A program made the position numbers and the translations under genes. A stretch of 64,000 bases of DNA from Cercozoa sp. M6MM (taxonomy: Eukaryota; Endomyxa: Ascetosporea): assembly GCA_040357565.1 (NCBI GenBank), contig JBDODJ010000029.1; one strand, written 5' to 3'. Below the pieces are notes generated by a model that saw only the letters and a program-made list of their open reading frames with translations, made no database searches and was not told the DNA's origin. This document shows, in pieces, positions 11,455 to 23,281 of the stretch (its first letter is position 1; every line of letters starts with the position of its first letter).

Positions 11455-13065
11455 ATGTCGAGCACGAGCAGCAGCGAAGTCAGTGTTGATGAGAACTCGT
11501 CGCCGACGGCGAGTTGTGTCTCGGTAAATTGCTGCTACGCTGGTCAAAACGCATCGTTCTCAATGAGTTTGCTGTGCTGTCTCGCGTTTGTTCAATTTTT
11601 ATTTGTTGGTTGGAACTTGAGTTGTTTTTGATTTGGATGCGTTTTGTGTTTATTTTTGGAGAAACTAAGACTGAGACTGCAGAGTTTTGGCTACTGCCTT
11701 TCTTTGGCCCACGTGCTGGTCCGTGGTGCAGCCGGAGTTGCACTATTACATGCGTGCTAGTGCACCCAAAAGTGCCGCTTTCGGCAAGGCTCGGTTTGTG
11801 CAGAGTCAGTCGACGAGCATCCCGATGACGAACGAGAAATATCGCGAGTTGTACGTCCGCGCGGACGAACATGACAGTCGTTTCGAGTTTGAGCAGTACT
11901 TTGATCCTCACTTGAGTGGTTCAACCCTGATTACGTTTCATCTAACTCGTAGAGCACACCAGGTACTGCATGAGGCGCGTCAGGAAGACGCGTCATTGTG
12001 TACGTTGTGTGAAACACATTGACAGGAAGGAATTGTGTGTTTTTGCACCGTTTCTTTGGGCTTAGTGCTGTGCAAGGAGTTCGTGTTGCGGTACGTGCGT
12101 GGCAAGGTGCGAATCTGGGACCTGTACGCTAACGACAGCGCCGAGCACAAGGCTCTCGTGCTGGAGGCGCGCGATTTGATGGAGCCGCTCATCCAGGTGA
12201 GTGTAGTCTTGAGATACGAATGTTACCGCTTGTTATATCTCCCTCTGGTGCGATTGGGCAGGAAATTGAAGAGCTGCAGAAGCGCGGCCAATTGGAGGCA
12301 GTGGAGCACGCCGAGCACACCGATCCGAATGCGGACGAGACGGCTCTGTCGTGGGTGCGCTTCACGTACGTGCTCGGCTGCGTCGTTATGGGACAGGCCA
12401 TCGACTTGGTGCGTTGCTCTGACTTCTTTCTTGCCCTCCCTCTCCACCTGTTTCTTATCTCTGCCTTGCTTTGCAGGTGGGCAGCACAGAACAGTTGTCG
12501 CTGGCGGCAATGACGCATCGACTCGGCAAAGCCGCGATTCGCAGCTCGCCTGGACACCCACTGCCACTCTACGTCATGTCGGTCTGGACCTACGGTACTG
12601 TTTGTAAGCACGGCACAGTGGTCCATTTGTACAACAGCGGTCCGACTCCCGGTTGTTTTGTACAGGCGTGTCGCAATTGTTTTGGCCGATCCGAAAGCTC
12701 GTGATGTCGATGTGCAAGGGGGACGTTGTGCTTGGTTTCGAAAAGGCGCTTGAGTGGAGTCACGCCGCTGCCGACGCCAGCGTCGAAGGTCCCTACTCTC
12801 TGACGCACACAAGTGCGTGTCCTTTGCGGTATGGTATGTGTGTGCTGATGCAGACGGCGATGAGGCCAACTCGGAGAACACGTCGGTGATTGTGATGAAT
12901 CTTGTCGTGCGCGGCAAGATTCTCTACAAGCTCGGACGTAAGGCCGACGCCAGAGAGCTCTGGCAACAAGTGGTCGAGCTCGACGAACGCATGATGCGCT
13001 CCGGACTGGACCGCAAGGCGCGAGACGAGGCACGCAGCATGCTCAGCGGCGGCAAGGTTAAGTAA
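11455..13065 (+). CDS. Helical, TPR-like protein of unknown function
   Basis: Start MSSTSSSEVSVDENSSPTAS at 11455, then an exon beginning PELHYYMRASAPKSAAFGKA. Further exons read FVLRYVRGKVRIWDLYAND, EIEELQKRGQLEAVEHAEHT, ALSWVRFTYVLGCVVMGQA, VGSTEQLSLAAMTHRLGKAA, SQLFWPIRKLVMSMCKGDV and a last segment with SVIVMNLVVRGKILYKLGRK followed by DARELWQQVVELDE, which resembles a tetratricopeptide helix pair. It ends GGKVK and TAA. Seven or so introns. The Ser-rich N-terminus is low complexity. I could not assign a family; the helical repeat character suggests a scaffold. Confidence 0.65.
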
Positions 13066-13177
13066 GACTAGATCGATGAACCACGGCCTGGCAACATAAC
13101 TTTACAAACCCAGTTCAACCCTATTTGTCCGATTTGTCGTCCATCACGGTAAATGCTAACTGAACGTACAGTCCGTC

Positions 13178-14841
13178 TCAGTCTGTCTCCGCTGCCTGAT
13201 TTGCCAGATGCGATTTTGCGTCGGCAAGCCGCCGTTCCTGCCGTTTGACCTGTTCCTCCACCTGCGTTCGGTTAGGTAGTGCCAAGCGGTCAATCAGCCC
13301 GCCCATCAGAGTGATGCAAAAAGAAACACACCTGCCGATCGAACTCTCGTCTGAGACGTTCGCCCCTGTCGTCCTTGAGTTGCATCCAGCGTTGTCTGCG
13401 TGCATGCTCATAAGGAAGCGCACAAGAATGGACACAGGGATCCCAAAAAACTGGAGATACCTTTCCACAGGCTGACGTGTGTAGCCACAGGCAGTATCGG
13501 CCAGGTCGGCCACTTGAGCAAGCTGCGACAGGTCGGCGGCACCGCATGGTAGGTAGCGCACCAGACCTGCGGTGAGAAACAGGTACAAAATCACCTAGGT
13601 GGAGGGAGACAAAGAGTCCTACCACAGTCATTGATGACGTCGCAGATGCGATCGTTGAGTCGATCGAAGCGCTCGTCGGTCTCGTCGTACTCGTGCACAT
13701 TGGTGTCACCAGCACGCAGCCAGTCGGCCAGCATGCGGGCGTCGGCCATGTCGGCAAGCTCCTCGAGAGGTACCGATGGGGCGTGTGCCCGCGACGATGA
13801 CACCAAGTCCGCCTTGGAGAAGACTGTGTCCCACAACAAGACTCTTTTGCGGTAGCTCAAACACAACGAGACAGGACCGGCTGTCAGTATACCATTGATG
13901 TGCGGCAGTTCAAGGTGCGTCATTGCGAGCAGTGACAGCAGCGATGCTGATACCTTTCGCGGAGAACCAGAAGGAGTAAATGGGGAGGTAAGGGGCAAAG
14001 GGTAAATGGGGGGGGGGTAAAGGGTAAACGGGGGTAAAGGGTAAATGGGGTAAAGGCTGCGGTAAGGTACAAAGTGCGAGGCATCTGTGCACAGCGAGGC
14101 ATCGACGCAGTTGACAGCGACGAGTTGCACACCCCACTGGTCACGCATCCTGTACGCACACACTCTTTCTTTCGTCATGCAATTTTCCAAGTTGGCGGTA
14201 CTCTGCAATGAGGTCGCGCAGCGAGTGATGGTGCGTCAGTAGCTCGGCTTGTCCAGGCAGGTCAAACTGGGACACATGTGCAGACATGCACACTGGCTAC
14301 ACTGTGTAACATACCAGGAGAAACGTGTCGTCTGAAAGCAGTCGCAATTGTTCACGTAGCCACTCGCTGTTTCGCTGCAGTAGGTCCACTGCTCACGCAC
14401 GAGGGGGGGGGGGGTAAAGGTATGGAGGGTCAGAGAAGTAGGGTAGGCTACCACAGTAGATGAGACCTCCGTTGGGTCCCAATTCAAGCGACTCCATCTG
14501 CAAAAACGACGGTTCTTTTGAACATAACAGCCCCCTAAATGTGACATCTGTTTGCCCCCTTCATCGAATCGCGACATCGACAGTACCACATCCTCAAGGG
14601 TGACGAGTTCCTCGATATCAACGTCGCTGACGTACGGTGTTGTCTCGTTCGCCGGGTCCAAATTCACGATGGCCACCTTTCTTCAGGTTGAACCCATACA
14701 CAAACCACATAACGGTACCGAGCGACGAAAGTTAACGGTCAAGTACCGGCCCATTGCGCGCAGGAACATAGCCATGCTGGCAACATAGGTCGTCTTTCCA
14801 GACCCGGGAGCGCCAACAACCAGTTGGCCATACATTGGCAT
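13178..14841 (-). CDS. GPN2: GPN-loop GTPase, GPN2-like
   Basis: GPN-loop GTPases help assemble and import RNA polymerase II. Start MPMYGQLVVGAPGSGKTTY (P-loop G-x-x-G-x-G-K-T-T) at 14841. Subsequent exons show NLDPANETTPY, ELGPNGGLIYC (the Gly-Pro-Asn insertion that names the family), FDLPGQAEL (G3), SLLAMTHLELPHIN and FSKADLV (G4, K-x-D), then GLVRYLPCGAADL (G5 region) and a C-terminal basic coiled segment (DRQVEEQVKRQERRLADAK) ending at TGA. All nucleotide-binding motifs are intact. FDLPGQ-type spelling and ELPHIN favour GPN2 over GPN1/3, but the paralog call is tentative. Nine or so introns. The 3' end faces the + strand gene at 13065 (convergent, about 110 bases apart). Confidence 0.85.
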
Positions 14842-15048
14842 CACGCACGTGCTCACACACTCTACTAACTACCAGGCGAGGCTAGATTTGCGCAATGTAC
14901 AGCAAGAAGGCCGAGACTTGAGATCTATTGAACGTTTAAAGGGGCGATCCATCAGCAGTGCTGCATAACTGCCTTGAGGCAGCCGGATAGCATAGGTGCA
15001 CACAATAACTCAGCGCAATCAACGTTGCAAGCTTGAAGTTCAGTCGGT

Positions 15049-18000
15049 TTAATCCCAGTCCGAGTCGCTCTCGTCGTCGCTCTCGTCGTTGCCGACGACA
15101 AAGTGCCGGTACTTGCTCATCGAGTCTTGCATCATCTCGAACATGTCCTTGGGCTTCTCCTGCGGCGGCGGACGCGTCACCGACGCGCGCTGCACAAGTA
15201 TACATGCACATACATGCATACATCTATTTATATCAGCATATGGTACATATGTATATATAGAGATATGGTACAGGCGATCCCGACGCCGAGCGCAGTTGTC
15301 GGCCAGCGCGGATGGCGGCGAGCAGCGGGTTGGCGGCGCCGTCGTCATCGTCGTCGTTGACCGCAGCAGCAGGCGCCGGGGTGGCCGCAGCGGCCGGCGG
15401 CGGCATCGGCGGTCGCGCGGTCGCTGCCACCGGAGGCTGTGGCATTAATATGGAGATATGTAGATGCATACATACACAGTATACATATAGGAACAGCATT
15501 GCATGTACCGGCATGGGCGGTCCAGACGCCAGCACGGGCGCAGGCGGCGGCGCGCCCATCGCAGCAGGCACCGGGGCCGGAGGCGGCACGCCCGGACCTA
15601 TACACAGACACATGTGAGAGTGCCCCTTGGCATACTTCCAGCTCCACACATACCGACAGGCGCCGGAGGCGGCACACCCGGCACAGGCGCTGGCGGCGGT
15701 CCTGCCGCACCACTCGGCATCGGCGCCGGCGGCGGGCCTATACAGGACATACATTCAAGCAAATAATATATATTACACATAAGTATGGGATCAGGGTACC
15801 GGCAGAGGTAGGCGCCGGCGAAGGCACGCCACTCGTTGGCACAGGCGCCGGCGGAGGCGCACCACTCTTGGCCTGCACACATACACATGTTTAACAGACA
15901 TACCTATGCACAAAAAAAGAGAGGTACCGGAGTCGGCGGGCCAGGAGGACCCGGCGGCGACGGCGGTCCCGGTGGTGACGGTCGCGAGGCCTGGACGGGG
16001 GAGGGTAAAGGGGTGGGGTTAAGGCACGGGACAGCAAAGACTATACAGAGACAACGGGTGTCGGTGGCTTGCTCAACTGCGCAGGTTCCGACGTCACCGG
16101 CATCTACGCACAGCATACAAACATACATACAAACATACAAACATACAGAGTCACACATACACAATACACAGGGGGGGGGGGTTATACCGAGATCTCGGGC
16201 TCCTCGTCGGCGTCTTCCATGAGTTCGCGCATCGGATCGCTGTCCTTGCTGCCGGGCACGTCGACAGCAGCGTCCAGTTTCACCGACGACGTCGAGCCGG
16301 CCAGATCGAACTGGTCGCGTCGGCGTCGGTGCGCGCTCTTCTTGAGGATCGTCGCCTCCAGGCCCTCGTCAGGCGTCGGGTGCGCCGTCTTGGACTACAG
16401 CAGAGGAGGGGGTAAGGTAACGCACAAACAGGCAGGGTAGGGGAGGTGTAAGAGGTAGGGGAATGAACGGGAGGGACAGGGCAGGGGACGCACCTGCTCC
16501 TGCGCGTACTTGTTGATGAGACGCGCCCAGATTCGCGCCGACTCGGTTGTACCGCAGCGCGCGTCAAAGGGCGACAGGCCGCTCGACGAGTTCGGGAAGA
16601 CACGGAAGCCCGTCTTACCGTCGACGTCGATCAGCTCGGCCTTGACGCCGTTCAGCGCAAAGGCGAGCTTCAGCTGTTGTGGTCACGAGCAGAGGTAAAG
16701 GAAAGAAGAAAACACAGGGGGGGAGGGTCAATAGTGCGACAGTCTACCTTGGCCGACTTCATCTGACGCGGTCGCGTCACGACCATCATGATGTCATTGA
16801 AGAGTAGGAAGAGGTGCGACTCCTTCTTTGTGCCCATCATCTTGAGGTCCTCCTGACGCACCATGATACGGTTCGGTGTCACCAGGTCCGCCTTGTTCTA
16901 TTCACAAGGAGGAAAGGCATGCTTAGGACTGACACACAAGAGGAAGCACACAAGAGGAAGAACAGAGGGGAGCTACCTTGAAGATGGCGTGCTGGATGGC
17001 GAACACAGCCTTTCGGCCCTTCTCGAGCTTGACGGCATCGGCAATGTTGTCCATCTGCTTGTGCACGGCAAAGAGCGCGCGCTTGAGTGCCTCGCTGTGT
17101 GAACGGACATTTTCGTATGTCTACCGAGTGATACAAAAGGAAGGAAGGAAGCAGTTGTACGCCTCGCCGCTCTGCTTGGTGTCCGGGTCCCACATGTCGT
17201 AGATCTTGGACAGCAGCTGCACGTACTTGGGCAGTCGCTTCACCGGCGCCATCAGCAGCTTCTCCAGCGTCGAGCCGCACACGCTCTGTAAAAACGGGCA
17301 AAGGTGAGGGAGGGAAAGAGAGAGGCAACAAGGAAAAGGGCTACCTCCTCAAACAGCACGAAGCGACGCAGGTCCTTGTTCTTCTCCATGAGCTTGTTGA
17401 GGAAGGCGATGCTCGTGTTGTTGTTCGTGATGTACGTCGAGTACAGCTTGAAGTACGGAATGTAGTTGCACATGATGTTGCCAATCTGCTGCACCAGCAC
17501 CGGCGGGCCTGTGCATACACAGCGAGATCACGGGGTGGGGAGAAAGGTAACGAGTGGGGAATACCGCCCATGGCAGCGTTCATGAGGTCACGCAACATCA
17601 TGTCCTGGAAGTCGTAGATCTCGCGCAAGTTCGAGAACACCTGACGGATTGAGGACATCGACATGACCTCCTTCTTCTTGTTGTCCACCACGGCCAGCAG
17701 GCGCGCGCGCACATCGTACTCGAGCACACGCAGCTGGTTGCGCACCTGCGCACACAAGCATACACCGGTTGGCTATCATTGAACCTCGTGTCTGCTAGAG
17801 AAACGCAGCATACATAGTTGTGCTCCGACTTGACAAAGTTCAGTGCTGCACGCGCGCACGACACCGCTGACGGCTTCGGCTGCACATAATTTCCATACAA
17901 AAGCCCAAGAACCCGCCAACCCGATCAGAAACCAAAAAGCATAGAAACTGCTTAGATCATCGCCTGTTCTACCCCCAGGCTCTGGCAAATGCACTGTGTG

Positions 18001-18079
18001 CATGGTGCAGAACACCCGAATCGGGGTCACACAACACATGATGCTTCTATACCTTTTCTTTTAGCTTCTTATCAGTCAT
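15049..18079 (-). CDS. RhoGEF (DH-PH) fused to proline-rich, WH2 and acidic tail
   Basis: About 620 residues over 16 exons. Start MTDKKLKEK at 18079. A DH domain follows: SSIRQVFSNLREIYDFQDMM (CR1-like), FLNKLMEKNKDLRRFVLFEE, then LLMAPVKRLPKYVQLLSKIY (CR3, the most conserved DH helix). A PH domain contains SHLFLLFNDIMMVVTRPRQ and ends IWARLINKYAQEQ. After a charged linker come several proline-rich exons (PPPAP repeats, 15,450-15,990), then DDDDDGAANPLLAAIRAGRQ (WH2 actin-binding consensus L-L-x-x-I-x-x-G-x-x-L), then DMFEMMQDSMSKYRHFVVG (amphipathic helix) and a terminal acidic stretch with a Trp (DESDSDWD) before TAA. This order matches a WASP/WAVE-type output region (PRD-WH2-connector-acidic), so the protein could both activate a Rho GTPase and stimulate Arp2/3. 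Reading frame is continuous at every junction, with phases agreeing. Known proteins normally separate these two activities. Confidence 0.88.
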
Positions 18080-18282
18080 TGCGTTCGCCACACAGATAGC
18101 GGCAGCTAGTGTAGTTTCACACAGCTGTCTAGCGGCCGGCAGAGAGAATATTTCGGCAAAATCCCCTGGTGGTGGTCGCTGAGTGCCGTTTTTTAAGTTA
18201 ATAGTTTTTGTGCAGTATCGATACTGTTCCAGTGTTCATAGGGATATTAGAGCGCTTTCGAGGGGTGCCTGCACTAGTTCAA
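18080..18282. promoter_or_regulatory. Divergent spacer between RhoGEF-WH2 and WW genes
   Basis: About 200 bases between two divergent start codons, likely holding both promoters. No recognisable element besides a C-rich patch was seen. Confidence 0.4.
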
Positions 18283-19989
18283 ATGATCAAGCGCCTCAAG
18301 AAGCTGCGTCTGTCGAAACCGATCGACAACCAGCAGCAGGTGGGTCAGGCTGTGACACCATGTTCTGGATGTGGGCTGAAGTGTCTCTGTATGATCTGCT
18401 TAGCTGGCGGTCGAGAAGATGCAGCGCGACTTTTATCGCCTGCAGAAAGAACTGCAGGTACCATGCCAAAAACACAAACTTAGCAAGTTTGCATCTCTGT
18501 GTATACCTTGTGTCGGCGGACAGCTGCAAAGCATGGAGCAGGCGCGTCTGGAGCAACTCAGCGAAGCCGAGCGCGCCGCACTCTTTCGAAATACTGATCT
18601 GAGCGAAAAGGAGCGCGATCGATACCGCACTGCGCTCGAAAAACAACGGTACTTGTCTTCTGTCGAAAGTTTACGTGTACTGTACTTTCCTTAGCGAGGC
18701 GGAAGAAAAACGCGCACGCGGACTCGTCGATGTTCACATTCTCGCCGAGACCAGTAGGCTTCTTTTCTTTCTGCATCTCCCCTTTACACCCTCTACCCTC
18801 TTTACATTCCTTACACCCTTCCCCCCTCCAGTGGTACCGTCAATCGAGACGGCGGTGCCGACGCGCAGTCGGACCGAACTGGTGACGGTGCAGCTGCTGG
18901 CGGGTAGCACTCTACACGAGGTTAAGGATGAACTGCTGCGCTTGTGTCCGCCCATGTCGGGGACGCCGTTTCACTTTGTGGTAACGTTGCACCTAGAGAC
19001 ATACATGTGCCGCCTCCTGGGCATGTCTACGTGTAAGTGTAGGACACCGCTGCCGCCCCTGTGGACGACTCCCTGCTACAGGAGAGCGAGCGTGCTCAAG
19101 GTTTCCCGTTGCAGCAGGCTATTCACCCGTTGCAACTGCTGCGGCATAGGGTACATCAGGCCTCTGGGCGGGGATGTGATATAAAAATTGTCTGGCACGT
19201 CTGCAGGTAAAGGACCTGCCGAATCAGTCGGCTGTGATTCGCGCCGGCGCTTACGAACAGCAGGTATGGCTGTCTAGAGATATGGAGGGGGTAAGGAAGG
19301 ACTTTGTTTGTATGGGTACAGGAGGAACTGGAACGGCAACGAGAGGAACTCAAGAACGAACGTGAGGCCGCGGCACTTGTACCCGTGTTTGTCCACACGC
19401 TCACGCACACACACCCTCAGTTTTTTCTGTATCGTCCCTAATGTTCAGGAGGAACGTCGCAGACAGCATGTGCATCAGAGCGGCGGCAACACCAGCAGTG
19501 ACACGTCCAACAGCAAGCGGTTGCACAGCATGACTGATGTACTGCCTGTTCCTCATGTCCTTAGGTCGGTTTAGAGAGATCGTTTTGCTGCAGGAGGAAG
19601 TGGCTGCCGAGTTCCGCCGTCGTCTAAACGAGACATCGCCCTGGAGGTGTGTGTGTGTGTGTCTGTTGTATTTCAAGAACAGAACCGAAGCATTGCGGTG
19701 TGTACTTTGCAGGGAAGCCACGGATCAGTCGACCGGCCAAGTTTACTTCTTCCGACAGGTGCTTTTCGGATCTACAACACGAGTCATTCTACGATATTTC
19801 TGTCTGTGTGTGCAGGACACTCAACAGACTCAGTGGACTGAACCTCGTGAACACCAGCTTGCTGTACCTGACACATACATGCACACGCTACTTTATGATG
19901 ACTTTCGTGTATGTGCGCAGAAGCAACGCATCGTAGAGCAGCTGAAACGCGATCGTGCTCGTGAAATCCACGAGGTATCCTGTACTCTG

Positions 19990-20044
<55 letters not shown>

Positions 20045-20294
20045 TATGTGTGTATGTGTGTGTGTGTGTGTTCAACTTCACTTCTTGTTGGCCCAGCTGC
20101 GCGAGTCTTCAGCACCCACGGTCATTGCGTCCAATACACTCGCGCGCAACCGCGCCAAGCAGCAGAAGGCCGCGCAGCAGCGTCAGGCACCCGTAATTCG
20201 CATCTTCATTAATCTATTACATATAGGTATGTGTCTGTGTGTGCGTATGTGTGTGTGCTGTGTGCATGTGTGTGTGTGTGTGCGTGTGTGTGTG

Positions 20295-20336
<42 letters not shown>

Positions 20337-20385
20337 TGAGCAGAAGCTCAAGCTTACGCTCAACAAGCCAAAACCGACTTCGTAA
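18283..20385 (+). CDS. WW-domain and coiled-coil protein
   Basis: Start MIKRLKKLRLSKPIDNQQQ, then coiled-coil exons (AVEKMQRDFYRLQKELQ; QARLEQLSEAERAALFRNTD; AEEKRARGLVDVHILAE), a beta-rich exon (ELVTVQLLAGSTLHEVKDEL) and VKDLPNQSAVIRAGAYEQQ, EELERQREELKNEREAA. A WW domain is split over two exons: SPWREATDQSTGQVYFFRQ and DTQQTQWTEP, with the first Trp, the aromatic pair YFF, the second Trp and the Pro present. It ends with a basic tail (KLKLTLNKPKPTS) and TAA. WW domains bind proline-rich ligands. The divergent neighbour has PPPAP repeats, which makes an interaction conceivable, but that is inference only. Family not recognised. Introns include two long (TG)n tracts. Confidence 0.75.
19992..20338. 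repeat. Two (TG)n tracts in introns of the WW gene
   Basis: TG dinucleotides on the coding strand at about 19992-20071 and 20225-20338, with TATG and TGCG variants, flank the exon that begins LRESSAPTVIASNTLARN. Confidence 0.9.
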
Positions 20386-20825
20386 ACGGCATAGCGTTTC
20401 TCAATCAAGTTGTCATCTGACTATTCGTCAGCACGGACGATCAAATCTGAGCCAGTATGTACTGTTAATAGTGAAGGATTTTGTTTTGCTAGACCTGACT
20501 TCCTGGCTTGGGTCAAGCTTTCTACAGCTGATTTAAATGACTAGGGCCTCCAAGCTTTCGACCACGACCTTTTTCTACAAGGTCGTATTCGATACCCGAC
20601 CGTAGTTGCTAGTTTATACCGTAACATATGTATGCATGAGAAACTGAATCGAACGCGAACGGAACTATCAGTTCAGCAGGCGCTACACGACAGTCGAGTG
20701 GGTCAAGACTCAATGTCTCAATCTAACGTAAACAAGAGAAGGCTACGTTGCATCCGTACCGTACGTACGCCTTGCGCTGCGATGACTGGACGGAGGTGCT
20801 AGCCGGTCATGCAGCGACCGGACAT
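20386..20825. other. Convergent intergenic region
   Basis: Between the 3' ends of the WW gene (+) and the NIP30-like gene (-). No gene or RNA recognised. Confidence 0.4.
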
Positions 20826-22175
20826 TCAGTCGCTGTCCGAGTCGCTGTCGCTCTCCTGGTAAGCGACGAGCGCGCCCTTTTTCTTTTTGAGCACACGACG
20901 GCGTTTCAACGGCGGCTCTTCCTTTCCATCCTCTTGCTTATCCTCGTCCTGTAGTTTGTCTTGAGCTTCACTCTTGTCGTTATCTTCTATGGTACAAGGT
21001 GGGGTAACTGGGGGTAATAACGAGTGATAGGGGGCGATAGGAGTAAGGGGGGGTAAAGATACGATCAGCCGTGTCGACAATGTCGTCGGCCGTCTTGCGG
21101 AAGAAGCGGCGTCGCGGCAGCTCCACTCCCTCGGTCTGAGTCAGATGTAGCAGTTGAACCCGCTCTTCCCATCGTCTACTCCAATACAGACCAGTTTACA
21201 TCGCCTGCAGCCACAGCATGCGCCTCTGTTCGCAGGCGACGTCTCTGCGAGGGAGTATAGCAAGAGGTAATAGGGGGTAGAGTAAAGGGGAAGAGGTGCA
21301 GCTACCTGCTCGGCCAGTCGTTGTCGCACCTGCTCCAGTTGGTCCATGTCACGCATGCGCTGCGCCAGCTTGGCCTGCGCTCACAGGAATCGCCGCCTTC
21401 GCCCCCTCCCTCCCTCCCCTTACTCTCATTTGCCCCGTATTACCTCAGCCTCTCGCGCACGCAGTTGCCTCAGAAAGGCGGCCTGCACATATACTCATGG
21501 ACAGCGGAGGGTAAAGGTAGGAAAAGCAAGCATTTACATCAGTCTCATCGAGTGCACGCAGACCGCCATCTGCACACACAAGGTAACGGGGGCGGTATGT
21601 GTTAGAAGCTAACAGTACGGTCTTTTTCGGCCTCGGCTTCCAAACGCGCTTTCTCACGTTGCTATTTAAACGAGGCAAAATAATAAAGGGTATGGGGGTG
21701 GGGGTAAAAGTAAAAATAAGGGGAAATGGGATGGAGGTAAAAGGGTGTTAGTGGGGAGTGCCTGGGGGAGGGGTAAAGAAGGTATGCCTCGGCCAGTCGT
21801 GCGGCCAACGTGCGCCGGTCGCCGTCGGGCACCATCCAGGGCGCCTTCTTGCCCTTCTGCTTTCACATAAACGCGTGTACACACGTACACAACCCTCGAA
21901 AACACTGCCATAAACCGTGTCTTCCTCGGGTCGATCGAGTTCCTCTTGGTCCCACTGTTCAAACACACACTGAAATGTCGACACTTTGGACAGCATGGCA
22001 CGCGGTACGGTCATTCCGTCGTCTTTCGACTCCACAACGGCTGCAGCCGACCCTGCCGGATAAAACACACAGACCAAAATCAAACTAGACGGACCTGTCC
22101 CTTGAACACGAAAAACCAACCGAAACGCGACTCAAGAGAGCGCTCCGTGATTCGACCGGCAACATCACGTTCCAT
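20826..22175 (-). CDS. NIP30/PSME3IP1 (FAM192A)-like nuclear protein
   Basis: Start MERDVAGRITERSLESRFG at 22175. Later exons: ESKDDGMTVPRAMLSKVSTF, WDQEELDRPEEDT, KGKKAPWMVPDGDRRTLAAR, QREKARLEAEAEKD, DGGLRALDETD with AAFLRQLRAREAE, KLAQRMRDMDQLEQVRQRL, a basic segment, ELPRRRFFRKTADDIVDTAD and a C-terminus KRRRVLKKKKGALVAYQESD ending in alternating Ser/Asp and TGA. The LDEDETxFLxxxR-like motif (here LDETDAAFLRQLR), the basic nuclear-localisation run and GALVAY plus an acidic SD tail resemble NIP30/FAM192A, a binder of the proteasome activator PA28-gamma whose acidic tail mediates binding. The N-terminal half is not typical, so the assignment is moderate. Confidence 0.55.
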
Positions 22176-22310
22176 TGTCGGCGTGGGAAGCTAATTTCAC
22201 AGTCCTGTCTACTCCACCCGTGTGTAAACACCAAAAGCACGCGCCCAATACCCGTCTGCGGCTTTAGAAGCACTGCTCGATTAACTGAATTAAAGGGCAA
22301 CTATTATTTT

Positions 22311-22327
22311 GTACAGTAGTACTGTAC
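22311..22327. other. Perfect 8-bp inverted repeat upstream of the NIP30-like gene
   Basis: GTACAGTA, one G, TACTGTAC. It lies about 140 bases upstream of the start at 22175, with further TACAGTAGT and AATCGATT motifs at 22380-22400 and 22430-22450. The region 22176-22547 has no gene; the dyad could be a factor-binding site. Confidence 0.4.
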
Positions 22328-22547
22328 CAAAGTAATCGTCGTCCGAAAATAATTCGATTTGCCGCGCCACTACGGTGCAGTACAGTAGTCAATCGATTAC
22401 TTGAGCGTACGTAGGTAGGCTAGAAAAAATCGACTACTGTACTACTAGATTCTAATCCAGTCTGCGCTACACTATATCTACCCGTACCCGACCGTGGACC
22501 GACTGCACCGACGCTCAGTTGAATGCAACTCGACGCAATCGCGCCGA

Positions 22548-23168
22548 TTAGACCGCGGCAGGTGCCTCGGCCGGCGGGGGCTGCGACTGGTGCTCAGATG
22601 CACTGCCAGTGAACATGTTGTCTAGTGGCGACTTGCTCTTGGGAGACTGAGAGCTCGCAGGGTTGCCGTCCTGAGGGGCCTGAGCCTGGCCACCCGAGTC
22701 GGCGGCAGTGGCGTTGGCCTGGGTGGGAGCGTAGGGCGACAGGATCTGCGTAGGTTGCACGGCGCCGCCCGAGGAGGCCGTCGGTGCCGCCGGCGCTGTC
22801 GAGGACGCCGACGGCACGGCAGCCGCCTCGAAGCCGCCGACGTCGGAGTGCGCAAGTAGCTGTCCGTGTCGTGCCATGCCTTCGAAAAAGTGCAGGTCGG
22901 CGTCCAAGTTTCCGACACCTGTGAGTACTTGCTGTAGACAAAGTGCGAGTGGGATAGAAAAATGTACCCTGCGAGGCCAGCAAGGCATTCATCGACGCGT
23001 TCGGCAGGAATCCCTGACCAATCTCGGGAATGACGGGGATGGCCGAGCCCGAGCCGAGACTGCGCTCATCCTCCTGCGACATCTCGGACCGCGCGCGTTT
23101 TCTCGCACTGCTCTGGCGTGGCTGCAATTAAGGGTAAAGGGTGATGCACAGACGAGGCAAAGCAGCAA

Positions 23169-23217
<49 letters not shown>

Positions 23218-23227
23218 NNNNNNNNNN

Positions 23228-23281
<54 letters not shown>

